Translations under genes and position numbers: made by a program
Shown: in pieces, positions 33,674-43,418 of the stretch
How the letters are laid out: each line of letters opens with the position of its first letter
Numbering within the stretch: position 1 is the first letter of the stretch
Assembly (NCBI RefSeq): GCF_001427605.1
Contig: NZ_LMGZ01000007.1
Location: 39,147 to 103,146, forward strand
DNA: 64,000 nucleotides
Direction of reading: 5' to 3'
From: Devosia sp. Root635
GTDB taxonomy: Bacteria > Pseudomonadota > Alphaproteobacteria > Rhizobiales > Devosiaceae
The notes under the pieces: generated by a model
Database searches by the model: none
Told to the model about the DNA's origin: nothing
The model's input: the letters and a program-made list of their open reading frames with translations, nothing else

Positions 33674-34747
33674 GTGAAGATTTTCAAGACGCTTGCCACC
33701 GTGCTGGCCGTCGGCGCCATGGCGCTGACCGCTTCCACCGCGGTCTTCGCCCAGGACAAGGGCGCGATCGGCATTGCCATGCCGACGCAGTCCTCGCTGC
33801 GCTGGATCTCGGACGGCAATGAGCTGAAGGCGGCCCTCGAGGCCAAGGGCTATTCGGTCGACCTGCAGTATGCGGAAGACGATATCCCCAACCAGCTCGC
33901 CCAGATCGAAAACATGGTCACCAAGGGCGTGAAGGCTCTCGTGATCGCCTCGATCGACGGCACCACGCTGTCAGCCGTGCTGCAGCAGGCCGCCGATGCC
34001 GGCATCAAGGTCATCGCCTATGACCGCCTGATCCGCGACTCCGCCAATGTCGACTACTACACCACCTTCGACAATTTCGAAGTGGGTGTGCTGCAGGCCG
34101 GCTCGATCCTCAAGGGTCTCGGCTATCCGGACCAGAAGGGTCCGTGGAATGTCGAGCTGTTTGGCGGTTCGCCGGACGACAACAACGCCTTCTTCTTCTA
34201 TGACGGCGCCATGAGCGTGTTCCAGCCGTTGATCGATGACGGTACCCTGGTGGTCAAGTCCGGCCAGATGGGCATGGAAACCGTCGGTACCCTGCGTTGG
34301 GACGGTGCGGTCGCCCAGGCCCGCATGGACAACCTGCTGTCGGCCAACTACTCGGATGGCAGCCGCGTCGATGCGGTTCTGTCGCCCTATGACGGCCTGT
34401 CGCGCGGTATCATCTCGTCGCTGCGCGGCGTGGGCTACGGCTCGGCCGACCAGCCCTGGCCGATCATTTCGGGCCAGGATGCCGAAGTTCCTTCGGTCAA
34501 GGCGATCATTGCCGGCGAGCAGTATTCGACCGTGTTCAAGGACACCCGTGAACTGGCCCAGATCACTGCCGAACTGGTTGACACCGTGCTGACCGGCGGG
34601 ACCCCGGCTGGCCTCGACACCACCACCTATGACAATGGCGTCAAGGTCGTGCCGTCGATCCTGCTGACCCCGTACGAAGTCGATGTGAACAACTACCAGG
34701 CTCGCGTCGTCGACAGCGGCTACATCAAGGCCGAAGAACTCCAGTAA
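33674..34747 (+). CDS. chvE: ChvE-type multiple sugar-binding periplasmic protein
   Basis: A 357-residue Peripla_BP_4 protein. The signal peptide is [18 protein letters not shown] onward, cut near VFAQDKG. Family blocks [37 protein letters not shown] and [19 protein letters not shown] are clear. In Agrobacterium ChvE binds galactose, glucose, arabinose, xylose and similar sugars and delivers them to the Ggu permease. The start is GTG with AGGGAG upstream. A strong stem-loop follows the gene. Confidence 0.93.
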   Translation: MKIFKTLATVLAVGAMALTASTAVFAQDKGAIGIAMPTQSSLRWISDGNELKAALEAKGYSVDLQYAEDDIPNQLAQIENMVTKGVKALVIASIDGTTLSAVLQQAADAGIKVIAYDRLIRDSANVDYYTTFDNFEVGVLQAGSILKGLGYPDQKGPWNVELFGGSPDDNNAFFFYDGAMSVFQPLIDDGTLVVKSGQMGMETVGTLRWDGAVAQARMDNLLSANYSDGSRVDAVLSPYDGLSRGIISSLRGVGYGSADQPWPIISGQDAEVPSVKAIIAGEQYSTVFKDTRELAQITAELVDTVLTGGTPAGLDTTTYDNGVKVVPSILLTPYEVDVNNYQARVVDSGYIKAEELQ

Positions 34748-34763
34748 TCGGCGTTCCCGAACG

Positions 34764-34792
34764 GGGGCTCTGCGGCAACGCGGAGCCCCTTT
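34764..34792 (+). terminator. Stem-loop after chvE (attenuator or mRNA-stabilising hairpin)
   Basis: GGGGCTC-T-GCG, loop GCAA, CGC-G-GAGCCCC followed by TTT. Placed between the binding protein and the ATPase gene, it would allow more binding protein than membrane parts. Confidence 0.6.
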
Positions 34793-34851
34793 CCCGTCAC
34801 CGGGCTCGGGCGCCGGCGTCTTTCACATTTTGACGGAAACATCGGTAAGCG

Positions 34852-34944
34852 CTCCTCCCCCTTGAGGGGAGGCCGGGAGGGGGTGGTTCAGTGGACCACT
34901 GACGGACCCCCACCCTCGGTCCCTCCCCTCAAGGGGGAGGGAGG
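34852..34944. repeat. Type A palindromic repeat (short form)
   Basis: CTCCCCCTTGAGGGGAGG and CCCTCCCCTCAAGGGGGAGG around GTTCAGTGGACCACTGACGG, between chvE and gguA. Confidence 0.85.
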
Positions 34945-35021
34945 CGATAGAGCCGGCAATTCCAACAAAACTGGAAAAGCGCTAAAGTGCGACCGCCCGC
35001 GTGCATGCGAGAAAGCATTCA

Positions 35022-36554
35022 ATGACCAATACCATTCTGGAGATGCGCGGCATCACCAAGACTTTCCCCGGCGTGAAGGCACTGTCGGATGTGAACCTGG
35101 ATGTCCGCGAGGCGGAAATCCACGCCATCGTAGGCGAGAACGGGGCCGGCAAATCCACCCTGATGAAAGTGCTGAGCGGGGTCTATCCCTCCGGCAGCTA
35201 CGATGGCCAGATCATCTACAAGGGCGAAGAGCAGCATTTCAAATCCATCAGCGACAGCGAGCACAAGGGGATCGTCATCATCCACCAGGAGCTGGCGCTG
35301 GTGCCGCTGCTGTCGATTGCGGAAAATATCTTTCTCGGCAACGAGCAGGCCAAGGGTGGTGTGATCGACTGGGACGAGACGCGTGATGGCGCTCGTAAGC
35401 TGCTTGGCATGGTGGGGCTCACCGAAGACCCCGATACGCTGGTGACCAATATCGGCGTGGGCAAGCAGCAACTGGTGGAAATCGCCAAGGCGCTGAGCAA
35501 GTCGGTGCAGTTGCTCATTCTCGACGAGCCGACCGCGTCGCTGTCGGAAAAGGACAGCGCGGCCCTGCTCGACCTGCTGATGGAGTTCCGCAAGCAGGGC
35601 ATTACCTCGATCCTGATCAGCCACAAGCTCAACGAAGTGAGCAAGGTGGCCGACCGCATCACGGTGATCCGCGACGGGCGCAGCATCGAGACGCTGACCA
35701 AGGAAAATATCAGCGAAGACCGCATCATCACGCTGATGGTGGGGCGGTCGCTGGATGACCGCTATCCGGCCCGCGTGCCCAAGATCGGCGAGGTCGTGTT
35801 CGAGGTGAAGGACTGGAGCGTCTATCACCAGCAGCACCGCGACCGGCAGGTCATCAAGAATATCGGTATCAACATCCGCAAGGGCGAGGTGGTCGGCATT
35901 GCCGGACTGATGGGCTCGGGACGCACCGAATTCGCCATGAGCGTGTTCGGGAAGTCCTATGGACAGCGCATCACCGGCGACGTCTACCTGCATGGCAGCA
36001 AGATCGATACCTCGACCGTGGAAAAGGCGGTGGCGCACGGCATCGCCTATGCCACCGAGGATCGCAAGACCTATGGGCTGAACCTGATCGACCACATCAA
36101 GCACAATACCACGATCGCCAATCTGCGCGGCGTGTCGAAGGTGGGCGTGATCGACGATCTCGGCGAAATGGACGTCGCCAACGAATACCGCAAGAAGACC
36201 AATATCCGTTCATCGAGCGTCTATCAGGTCACCGGCAATCTCAGCGGCGGCAATCAGCAGAAGGTGGTGCTTTCCAAGTGGCTGTTCGCCAATCCGGATG
36301 TGCTGATCCTGGACGAGCCGACGCGCGGCATCGATGTCGGCGCCAAATATGAAATCTACACCATCATCAACCAGTTGGCGGCACAGGGCAAAGCCATCCT
36401 CGTCATCTCCTCGGAGATGCCCGAGCTGCTTGGCATTACCGACCGCCTCTATGTAATGAACGAAGGCCGCATCGTGGGCGAAATGCCGACCAGCGAAGCC
36501 AGCCAGGAACAGATCATGCGCTCGATCGTGCGCGCCGAAGGGAAGGCATCATGA
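35022..36554 (+). CDS. gguA: Sugar ABC transporter ATPase GguA/MmsA
   Basis: A 510-residue protein with two fused ABC domains. The first is complete: [35 protein letters not shown]. The second has a degenerate Walker A ([10 protein letters not shown]) but a full signature LSGGNQQKV and [12 protein letters not shown], the normal pattern in this group. ATG 35022 is chosen; an ATG seven codons earlier is possible. It overlaps gguB by four bases (ATGA). It powers the ChvE-linked monosaccharide permease. Confidence 0.94.
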   Translation: MTNTILEMRGITKTFPGVKALSDVNLDVREAEIHAIVGENGAGKSTLMKVLSGVYPSGSYDGQIIYKGEEQHFKSISDSEHKGIVIIHQELALVPLLSIAENIFLGNEQAKGGVIDWDETRDGARKLLGMVGLTEDPDTLVTNIGVGKQQLVEIAKALSKSVQLLILDEPTASLSEKDSAALLDLLMEFRKQGITSILISHKLNEVSKVADRITVIRDGRSIETLTKENISEDRIITLMVGRSLDDRYPARVPKIGEVVFEVKDWSVYHQQHRDRQVIKNIGINIRKGEVVGIAGLMGSGRTEFAMSVFGKSYGQRITGDVYLHGSKIDTSTVEKAVAHGIAYATEDRKTYGLNLIDHIKHNTTIANLRGVSKVGVIDDLGEMDVANEYRKKTNIRSSSVYQVTGNLSGGNQQKVVLSKWLFANPDVLILDEPTRGIDVGAKYEIYTIINQLAAQGKAILVISSEMPELLGITDRLYVMNEGRIVGEMPTSEASQEQIMRSIVRAEGKAS

Positions 36555-37834
36555 CCACAGAAACCGCCCAGCCGGGCATCTCCGCGACCGGCGAGCCGGC
36601 CAAGATGCAGGAACTCAGCGTGTGGGGCGCGCTGCAGGCCAATATGCGGGATTATGGCCTGCTGCTGGCGCTGATCCTGATCATGCTGTTCTTCCAGTAT
36701 TTCACCAATGGCGTGCTGTTCAAGCCGGTCAACCTGACCAATATCATCCTGCAGAACAGCTATATCATCGTAATGGCGCTGGGCATGCTGCTGGTCATCG
36801 TGGCTGGCCATATCGATCTCAGCGTGGGGTCGGTTTCCGGCTTTATCGGTGCGCTGGCTGCCATGCTGATGGTGGGCTGGGATTACCCGCCCGAACTGGC
36901 CTTCCTCGCCAATCCGTTCGTCGCCGGCGCCATATGCCTCGTGGTCGGGGCTGTGGTCGGGGCGGCACAGGGCTATCTCATCGCCTATCACAAGATACCC
37001 AGCTTCATCGTGACGCTGGCCGGCATGCTGATCTTCAAGGGCCTGTCGCTGGCTATTCTTTCGGGCAAGTCGGTGGGGCCGTTCCCGGCCGAATTCCAAC
37101 TGCTGTCGGCCGGCTTCATTCCCGACGTGATCGGGCCGACCACGCTGGTCGCGGCGAGCGAAGGCGTGCAGGGACTGGCGCTGCATACCACAACCATGGT
37201 GCTGGCCATTGTGGGCGTGGTGGCCATGGTGTTCTTCGCCATTCGTGGCCGCGCCCGCCGCAAGGCGCGCGGCTATGAAAGCGAGCCTTTCGGGCTGTTC
37301 GTGGCCAAGAACCTGGTGATCGCGGCCCTGGTGCTGTTTTTTGCCTATATGCTGGCATCCTACAAGGGGCTGCCCAATGTGCTCGTGGTGATGGCGCTGC
37401 TGATCGCGCTGTTCGTCTTCGTCACCAAGCGCATGACCTTCGGTCGCCGGATCTATGCTTTGGGTGGCAACCTCAAGGCCGCGGCCCTGTCGGGCATCAA
37501 GACCGAGCGGATGACCTTTTATGTCTTCGCCATCATGGGCGCGCTGGCGGCCCTGGCCGGCATGATCTATGCGGCGCGGCTCAATTCGGCGACGCCCAAG
37601 GCCGGGCAGGGGCTGGAACTGGACGTGATCGCGGCCGTGTTCATCGGCGGCGCCTCGGCTTTGGGCGGCGTGGGCCAGGTGGCCGGCGCGGTGATCGGCG
37701 CCTTCATCATGGGCGTGATGAACAATGGCATGTCGATCATGGGCGTCAATATCGACTGGCAGCAGATGATCAAGGGCGTGGTGCTGCTCGCCGCCGTGTT
37801 CTTCGATCTGTACAACAAGAACCGCTCGGCCTGA
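36551..37834 (+). CDS. gguB: Sugar ABC transporter permease GguB/MmsB
   Basis: A 427-residue BPD_transp_2 permease with about ten hydrophobic helices. It contains [20 protein letters not shown] and [17 protein letters not shown], typical of the ribose/xylose type channel, and a cytoplasmic basic loop [12 protein letters not shown]. The C-terminal third has [23 protein letters not shown] and [15 protein letters not shown]. It is coupled to gguA by ATGA and followed by a terminator. Confidence 0.94.
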   Translation: MTTETAQPGISATGEPAKMQELSVWGALQANMRDYGLLLALILIMLFFQYFTNGVLFKPVNLTNIILQNSYIIVMALGMLLVIVAGHIDLSVGSVSGFIGALAAMLMVGWDYPPELAFLANPFVAGAICLVVGAVVGAAQGYLIAYHKIPSFIVTLAGMLIFKGLSLAILSGKSVGPFPAEFQLLSAGFIPDVIGPTTLVAASEGVQGLALHTTTMVLAIVGVVAMVFFAIRGRARRKARGYESEPFGLFVAKNLVIAALVLFFAYMLASYKGLPNVLVVMALLIALFVFVTKRMTFGRRIYALGGNLKAAALSGIKTERMTFYVFAIMGALAALAGMIYAARLNSATPKAGQGLELDVIAAVFIGGASALGGVGQVAGAVIGAFIMGVMNNGMSIMGVNIDWQQMIKGVVLLAAVFFDLYNKNRSA

Positions 37835-37855
37835 GGGTTCGGGCTGGGAATGATG

Positions 37856-37884
37856 AAGCCGCCGGGGAGACCTGGCGGCTTTTG
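37856..37884 (+). terminator. Rho-independent terminator of chvE-gguAB
   Basis: AAGCCGCC, a ten-base loop, and GGCGGCTT followed by TTG, 22 bases after gguB. Confidence 0.75.
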
Positions 37885-37899
37885 TTTGGCGGGACGCCC

Positions 37900-38733
37900 T
37901 CAGGTCTCGATATCGGCGTCCTTGCGGGAACCCCATTCGGCCCAGGAGCCATCGTAGACGGCAACGTCTTCGGCACCGGCCAGGTTCAGGGCGAGGGCCA
38001 GGGTGGAGGCGGTGATGCCGGAGCCGCAGGAGGTGATGATCGGCTTGGCGAGGGCGAGGCCGCGGCTGGCGAAGAGCTGGGTCAGCTCGGCGGGGGATTT
38101 CATCTGGCCGGCTTCGGTGAGCAGGGTCACCGGGACGCTCAGGCTGTTGGGAATATGGCCGCCGCGCAGGCCGGCGCGGGGCTCGGGGACTTCGGCGTGG
38201 AAGCGGGGGGCCGGGCGGGCATCGGCGATCTGGGCGGCGCCATCGCGACTGCGGTCGCGCACGGTTTCGAAGGTGGCGATGCGGGCGGGATCGAAATCGG
38301 TATGGAACAGCTGCGGCGGGCGGGTGACGAGGCCGGTTTCAGTGGCGCGGCGCTCGGCGCGCCACTTGGGCCCGCCGCCGGCAAGAATGCGGACATTGCG
38401 GGCGCCCATGGTGCGAAACGTCCACCAGACGCGGGGGGCGGAGAACAGGCCCAATTCGTCATAGACCACGATGGTCATGCTGTCGGAAATGCCCAGCGCG
38501 CCGACCATGCGGGCGAAATCATTGGGCGCCGGCAGCATGTGAGGCAGGTTGGTCGTGGTATCGGCAACGCCGTCGATGTCGAAGAAAACCGCGCCGGGGA
38601 TATGGCCGGCGAGGTATTCGGCCTGGGCATTGCGGGCGGCATTGGGCATGTGCCAGGAGCCGTCGATCACGACGAGGTCGGGATCGGTGAGGTGGGCGGC
38701 CAACCAGTCGGTGGCGACGAAGGGGGATTGCAT
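37900..38733 (-). CDS. sseA: 3-mercaptopyruvate sulfurtransferase
   Basis: A 277-residue tandem rhodanese protein. The inactive first domain spans about 5-130, and the second holds the catalytic C236 in CGSGITAS, the loop type of mercaptopyruvate (not thiosulfate) transferases. It moves sulfur from 3-mercaptopyruvate to thiol acceptors in the cytoplasm. It converges with gguB and is not part of the neighbouring transporter. Confidence 0.92.
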   Translation of the reverse strand: MQSPFVATDWLAAHLTDPDLVVIDGSWHMPNAARNAQAEYLAGHIPGAVFFDIDGVADTTTNLPHMLPAPNDFARMVGALGISDSMTIVVYDELGLFSAPRVWWTFRTMGARNVRILAGGGPKWRAERRATETGLVTRPPQLFHTDFDPARIATFETVRDRSRDGAAQIADARPAPRFHAEVPEPRAGLRGGHIPNSLSVPVTLLTEAGQMKSPAELTQLFASRGLALAKPIITSCGSGITASTLALALNLAGAEDVAVYDGSWAEWGSRKDADIET

Positions 38734-38810
38734 GTGGGCACTGGCTCCGTCGGTTGGTGGCTAGTGGTACGCCTGTCCCGACCTGCGCTGCAAGGGTGGT
38801 GTTGGCTTGC

Positions 38811-38876
38811 CCCGATATCGGGGCGAAACGCCCCCCACCCTTGATCCCTCCCCGCAAGGGGGAGGGTGTCGACTGA
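38811..38876. repeat. Type A related repeat (half unit, GTGTCGACTGAG end)
   Basis: CCCTCCCCGCAAGGGGGAGGG followed (one base past the run) by TGTCGACTGAG. The same end is found at 41611-41740 and, inverted, near 43133. Confidence 0.75.
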
Positions 38877-38887
38877 GACGATTGCGC

Positions 38888-39943
38888 TCAGAGCACGAGC
38901 AGGTCCTTGCTGGCGAGGCTGACGGTGACTTTTTCGCCGCGGGCGGGCGGGGCGGTGCGCTGGTCGTTGAAGGTGTCGAGGCTGAGCAGGTTGCTGCCGA
39001 GGGTGATGCGGAGGCGGATGACGGAGCCGAGGAAGGTGACATCGGCAATGGTGCCCGACAGTGTGATGTCATTACCCTGGCGCGCGCCGACGGAGAGCAC
39101 TTCGGGGCGCAGGGTCAGGGAAACGGCCGAGCCGTTGTCGGCGGTGGCGGGCAGCGCCGGAACGGTGGCGGCCTGTCCATCGATGGAGACGGTCCGGGCT
39201 GCGGCGTCGAGCACGGTGGCCTCGATGGTATTGAGCTGGCCGACAAAGGTGGCGACGAAGCGGGTGGCCGGCTTGTTATAGATTTCGTGCGGGGCGCCGA
39301 GTTGTTCGATATTGCCCGCATTCATCACCACGATGCGATCGGAGATGGAGAGGGCCTCTTCCTGGTCGTGGGTGACGAAGACGGTGGTGATGCCCAGGTC
39401 GAGCTGAATGGCGCGGATTTCCTCGCGGAGGGACACACGGATTTTGGCGTCGAGGGCGGAGAGCGGTTCGTCGAGCAGCAGCATGCGGGGGCGGGGGGCG
39501 ATGGCGCGGGCGAGGGCGACGCGCTGCTGCTGGCCGCCGCTCAGCTCATAGGGATAGCGCTTGTCGAAGCCGGCCAGGCCGATGAGCTTGAGCATCTCGT
39601 CGATGCGGGCGCGGCGCTGCTCGGCGGGCATGCCGGCGATCTTGAGGCCGAAGCCGATATTGTCGCCCACGTTGAGATTGGGGAACAGGGCATAGGCCTG
39701 GAACACCATGCCGAGCTGGCGCTGGTTGGGCTTGAGGTGGGTGATGTCCCGGCCATCGACCTCGATGCTGCCGGATGTGGGGCGCTCGAAGCCGGCAATC
39801 ATGCGCAGGATGGTGGTCTTGCCGCAGCCGGAGGGGCCGAGCAGGGAAATGAACTCGCCCTTGTCGAAGGCGAAGCTCACGCCCTTGACGACGGTGGTCT
39901 GCCCGAAGGTCTTGGTAAGGTTCTGGACGTCGAGGAAAGCCAT
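38888..39943 (-). CDS. ABC transporter ATP-binding protein (PotA/FbpC type)
   Basis: A 351-residue ATPase: GPSGCGKTT (about 37-45), [31 protein letters not shown], and a TOBE domain at the C-terminus (TLRPEVLSV). The ATG at 39943 lies right after the permease stop. It is the last gene of an operon: binding protein, two permeases, ATPase. This family serves spermidine/putrescine, ferric iron, thiamine or phosphonate import, and the substrate here is open. Confidence 0.9.
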   Translation of the reverse strand: MAFLDVQNLTKTFGQTTVVKGVSFAFDKGEFISLLGPSGCGKTTILRMIAGFERPTSGSIEVDGRDITHLKPNQRQLGMVFQAYALFPNLNVGDNIGFGLKIAGMPAEQRRARIDEMLKLIGLAGFDKRYPYELSGGQQQRVALARAIAPRPRMLLLDEPLSALDAKIRVSLREEIRAIQLDLGITTVFVTHDQEEALSISDRIVVMNAGNIEQLGAPHEIYNKPATRFVATFVGQLNTIEATVLDAAARTVSIDGQAATVPALPATADNGSAVSLTLRPEVLSVGARQGNDITLSGTIADVTFLGSVIRLRITLGSNLLSLDTFNDQRTAPPARGEKVTVSLASKDLLVL

Positions 39944-39945
39944 GG

Positions 39946-40737
39946 TCAATCGGTCCGGGCGGAAGTGCGGGGGGCGAAGCGGCCGAGCACGTTGATCATG
40001 CCCATGGCGCCCCAGGTGATGATGAAGGAGATGATGGCGAGCGCTGCCGGCTCATAGGCGCGGTTGGTGCCGATGCCAACGAGATAGGGGCCGAAGGCCG
40101 GGCGGTTGAGCAGGCTCGCTATGGTGAATTCGCCGATGACGATGGCGAAGGTGAGGAAGGCGCCGGAGAGGATGGCGACCAGGATATTGGGCAGGATGAT
40201 GCGGCCGATGATCTGGGCCTGGTTGGCGCCCATGATCTGCGCGGCCTCGGTCAGCGTGCCGATATCGATGGTGCGCATGCCGTTGTCGACGGCGCGATAC
40301 ATGTAGGGGAGGGCCAGGGTGACATAGGCGCCGGTGAGCAGGATATCGGTGCCCAGCGCGCTGCCGGTGAAGGGGATGATGGAGCTGGAATTGTAGAGGC
40401 GGATATAGCCATAGACCAGCACCAAAGCCGGGATGACCAGTGGCAGCAGGGTGATGAATTCCATGAAAGGGCGCAGCCAGGGCATGCGCAGGCGGACGAA
40501 GTAGACCGCCGGGACGACGACGAGCACGCCGACGACGATGGTGACGAGGCCGATGACGACCGAATAGCCGAAGCTGGAGACGAAATAGGGATCGGCGAAG
40601 ACCGAGGCATAGGCATCGAAACTGTAGGTGCCGCGTCGCATGCGCAGGGAGAATTCGAATGTGGCGAGTAGCGGCACGATGAAATAGGCGGCGCCGAGGG
40701 CGAAGGTGAGCCAGGCCCAGAAGCGGTTGGTCTTCAT
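39946..40737 (-). CDS. ABC transporter permease (PotC/second FbpB half type)
   Basis: A 263-residue permease, starting MKTNRFWAWLTFALGAAYFIV, with six hydrophobic helices. The EAA loop region reads IDIGTLTEAAQIMGANQAQI at about 175-195. Its ATG overlaps the stop of the preceding permease by four bases. The frame is open further upstream, but that part is not coding because it overlaps the other permease gene. Confidence 0.9.
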   Translation of the reverse strand: MKTNRFWAWLTFALGAAYFIVPLLATFEFSLRMRRGTYSFDAYASVFADPYFVSSFGYSVVIGLVTIVVGVLVVVPAVYFVRLRMPWLRPFMEFITLLPLVIPALVLVYGYIRLYNSSSIIPFTGSALGTDILLTGAYVTLALPYMYRAVDNGMRTIDIGTLTEAAQIMGANQAQIIGRIILPNILVAILSGAFLTFAIVIGEFTIASLLNRPAFGPYLVGIGTNRAYEPAALAIISFIITWGAMGMINVLGRFAPRTSARTD

Positions 40738-41597
40738 TTCATCCACCTCTCGGCGCGGGCGGCGACGACCAGATAGATGACATTGGCCAGCGAGGTGATG
40801 ACGATCATGCCCAGCGCCAGGGCGGCGCCGAGGCCGGGATTCTGCAGGGCGTCGCCCCTGATCTGGTTGTAGAGCAGGACCGTCACGATGTTGAGGTTGG
40901 AGCCGGTCAGCGCCCAGGCGGTGGCGATGGCGCCGAAGGCATTGGCGAAGAGCAGGCTGAGCGTGCCGAGGAAGCTGGGCCAGAGAATGGGCAGGCCGAC
41001 ATAGCGCCAGAACTGAAACTGGCTGGCGCCGAGCATCTGGGCGGCCTCGTTCCACTCTTTCTTGAGGCCATCCACTGCGGGGGCGATGGTCAGCATCATC
41101 AGCGGAATCTGGAAATAGAGATAGGTGAGCGTGAGGCCCCAGAAGCTCAGCAGGTTGAAGCCTGAGCGGTAGATGTCGAGGCCGAGGAATTTGAGGACGA
41201 TGGTGACGAGGCCGAGCCGGCCGAGCGTGGCAATGAAGGCAAAGGCCAGCGGCACGCCGGCGAAATTGGAGGCGACGCCGGAAAAGGTCATGACGGCAGA
41301 GCGCAATGGGGCGGGAAGGCGGCCGCGGATGATCGCGAGGACGATGGCGAGGCCGATCAGCGCGCCGAAAAAGGCGGAGGCGCCGGATATGCGGATGGAA
41401 ATCCAGTAGGCGGCGAGAATCTGGTCGGTGAAGAGGCCGAAGATGTTGTCGAAGGTGAAACTGCCCGCGCGGTCGGTGAAGGCGGCGCCGATGATGCCGA
41501 GCGTGGGCAGGAAGAGGAACATCACCGCGAAGATGATGAAGGGGGCGACCGCAAGGGCGTCCCAGGGGATGCGGCGGGGGGATGCCGTGTTGGTCAT
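40734..41597 (-). CDS. ABC transporter permease (PotB type)
   Basis: A 287-residue permease from MTNTASPRRIPWDALAVAPF with a first helix at about 15-35. The EAA loop reads GLKKEWNEAAQMLGASQFQFW at about 195-215, written here in parts: KEWNEAAQMLGASQ. It precedes the PotC-like permease. A 153-base spacer with palindromic repeats separates it from the binding-protein gene. Confidence 0.9.
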   Translation of the reverse strand: MTNTASPRRIPWDALAVAPFIIFAVMFLFLPTLGIIGAAFTDRAGSFTFDNIFGLFTDQILAAYWISIRISGASAFFGALIGLAIVLAIIRGRLPAPLRSAVMTFSGVASNFAGVPLAFAFIATLGRLGLVTIVLKFLGLDIYRSGFNLLSFWGLTLTYLYFQIPLMMLTIAPAVDGLKKEWNEAAQMLGASQFQFWRYVGLPILWPSFLGTLSLLFANAFGAIATAWALTGSNLNIVTVLLYNQIRGDALQNPGLGAALALGMIVITSLANVIYLVVAARAERWMK

Positions 41598-41610
41598 GGT
41601 GACGTAGGAT

Positions 41611-41740
41611 ACCCCCTCATAGCCTCCCCCTATTAGGAGGAGGAATCCGCGCAATGGGTTTGGCACGAGAATGCCAAAAGCTCGATTGGCACCTCCCCCT
41701 TGACCCCTCCCCGCAAGGGGGAGGGTGTCGACTGAGAACT
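41611..41740. repeat. Type A related palindromic repeat
   Basis: CCTCCCCCTATTAGGAGGAGG at the left and CCCTCCCCGCAAGGGGGAG with GTGTCGACTGAGA at the right, around a TTTGGCACGAGAATGCCAAA hairpin (about 41660-41679). It lies between the binding-protein and permease genes. Confidence 0.8.
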
Positions 41741-41750
41741 CAGTCGTTAA

Positions 41751-42860
41751 CTACTGCACGCTGGCCCCAACGGTGGTGTCCCAGCCCGTGGTGATCGTGG
41801 TCTTGTTGGCGTTCTGCTCTTCGATCGACGGGAACACCGCCTTGGCGTAGTTCTCAGCGGCGGGGAGCTTGGCCATCAGGTCGTCGGGGAGGACGCCGGC
41901 TTCGGCCATGGCGCTGAAGCGGATGGGGTGGCAATAGCCGGCGAGCCAGCCGAGCTGGCCTTCGTCGGAATAGAGATATTCCATCCACAGCTTGGCCGCA
42001 TTGGGATGCGGGGCATGGGCCGAGATGGCCTGGACATAGACGCCGGCCACGACGCCGTCGGACGGCACGACGACGTCGATCGGCGGGTTGCCGTTGAGGT
42101 TGTCGCGCGCGGCCAGCAGGTTGTAGTCCCAGTTGATGGCGATGGGCGTGGTGCCCTGGGCGATGGCGGCGGCCTCGGCATCGACGGGGACGAAATTGCC
42201 CTTGTCGTTGAGCGCCTTGAAGTAGTCGAGGCCGGCCTGGGCGCCGGTGGCGGCATCGGCCCCGGTGGAGAGACCGGCGGCGTAGACCGACAGGATGGCA
42301 TTGTTGGCGGTGCGCGGATCACCGGCCAGGGCGACCGAATTGGCGAAATCGTCCTTCATCAGGTCAGCCCAGGAAGCCGGGTTGTCGCCGGTGATGATGT
42401 CCTTGTTGATGCCGAAGGCCAGCACGCCGTAATAGTCGCCATACCAGAAGCCATCGGCATCCTTGGCGTCATCAGGAATGTCGTCCCAGGTGGAGACCTT
42501 ATAGGCCTGCAGCAGGCCTTCATCCTTGGCGGAGGGGCCGAAGGCCAGGCCGACATCGAGCACGTCGGGGGCCTGTGGGCCGGTATTGCCGATATTGGCG
42601 CGGATGGCTTCGATCTCGTCGGCCGAACCGGCATCGGGGTTCAGTTCGTTGATGGTGATGCCGGGATACTTGGCCTTGAAGGCCTCGATCACGCCGCCAT
42701 AGTTGCACCAGGAGTGGGGCAGGGCGATGACGGTGAGCTGGCCCTCGGTCTTGGCGGCTTCGTACAGCGCGTCGAGATCGGCCTGGGCGAAGGCGGGGGC
42801 AGAAACGGCGAGTACGGCAAGCATCGAGACGGATGCGCCGAGGACGGTCTTGATGGACAT
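41751..42860 (-). CDS. ABC transporter substrate-binding protein, substrate unknown
   Basis: A 369-residue periplasmic protein with signal peptide MSIKTVLGASVSMLAVLAVS ending AFAQA. The mature part begins with DALYEAAKTEGQLTVIALPH, a pattern of the Fe3+/spermidine/phosphonate binding group (SBP_bac_6/8). DGFWYGDYYGVLAFG contains paired tyrosines, as in ferric-binding proteins, but that is not enough to assign iron. The order binding protein, permease, permease, ATPase is standard for this class. Confidence 0.88.
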   Translation of the reverse strand: MSIKTVLGASVSMLAVLAVSAPAFAQADLDALYEAAKTEGQLTVIALPHSWCNYGGVIEAFKAKYPGITINELNPDAGSADEIEAIRANIGNTGPQAPDVLDVGLAFGPSAKDEGLLQAYKVSTWDDIPDDAKDADGFWYGDYYGVLAFGINKDIITGDNPASWADLMKDDFANSVALAGDPRTANNAILSVYAAGLSTGADAATGAQAGLDYFKALNDKGNFVPVDAEAAAIAQGTTPIAINWDYNLLAARDNLNGNPPIDVVVPSDGVVAGVYVQAISAHAPHPNAAKLWMEYLYSDEGQLGWLAGYCHPIRFSAMAEAGVLPDDLMAKLPAAENYAKAVFPSIEEQNANKTTITTGWDTTVGASVQ

Positions 42861-43132
42861 GTTCAGTCTCCCTGAAAAGTCGTTCGCGAGCGCCCGTCTG
42901 GGGGCGTTCCGGCGAACTGAGGAGGCAAGTAGAGGGGTGGTATGACAGCGTGATGACGGTGTGCGGAACAGCGTATGACAGCCGCGCGGCGGCCGGCAAC
43001 GCCCGCTATTCAACCGTTTGCGCGCGATCCTCCGTCCGAGCCGCATCCTCCCAGTTGCAATTGTGACAGTGACGGATTGTGAGAGTTTAGTCCAGATGGT
43101 CAAAAATTGGGGCGGGCGGGGGCAGGACCGGC

Positions 43133-43300
43133 AGTCGACACCCTCGCCTTGGAGGGGAGCGATCAAGGGTGGGGGTGTCGCGTTATCCACGCGCGTTGAG
43201 TTTGTGGAGGGTCCAACACCCCCGCCCTGCTCGATTCAGCGGATTTAGCTGAAGCTAAGTCCTATCTCGCTTCCCTCCCCTCAAGGGGGAGGGTGGGTCC
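43133..43300. repeat. Type A related palindromic repeat (long form)
   Basis: Begins CAGTCGACACCCTCGCCTTGG and ends CCCTCCCCTCAAGGGGGAGG with GGGTGGGGGTGTCGCG / CACCCCCGCCC inner parts. The start is the inverse of the GTGTCGACTGAG end seen at 38811-38876 and 41611-41740. Confidence 0.75.
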
Positions 43301-43328
43301 GGTGGGTGGGCGAGATAGTGCCGACCAC

Positions 43329-43345
43329 TTTAGACTTCTTCTAGA
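43329..43345 (+). promoter_or_regulatory. Irr-type iron control element (two mismatches)
   Basis: TTTAGAC-TTC-TTCTAGA against the rhizobial iron control element TTTAGAA-NNN-TTCTAAA: 12 of 14 fixed positions agree and the 7-3-7 spacing is exact. It lies 73 bases before the imelysin start, a suitable place for Irr control. Confidence 0.55.
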
Positions 43346-43418
43346 GTATTGAATTCCATTTGATTTTCTAACCTGAGAGGCGTAGTCCGGTTTTGAAATT
43401 CATCCTGGAGGATCGCCC

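Larger units (their letters stand above)
42861..43418. other. 558-base divergent non-coding gap
   Basis: No gene that I can support. It holds upstream sequence of the binding-protein gene, a long type A related repeat (43133-43300) and an iron-box-like palindrome (43329-43345) close to the imelysin gene. The short open frames inside run through the repeat and lack ribosome sites. Confidence 0.7.

Noticed and set aside
43018..43248. Small gene in the gap before the imelysin
   Set aside because: The frame runs through a palindromic repeat, has no ribosome site and its product is low complexity.
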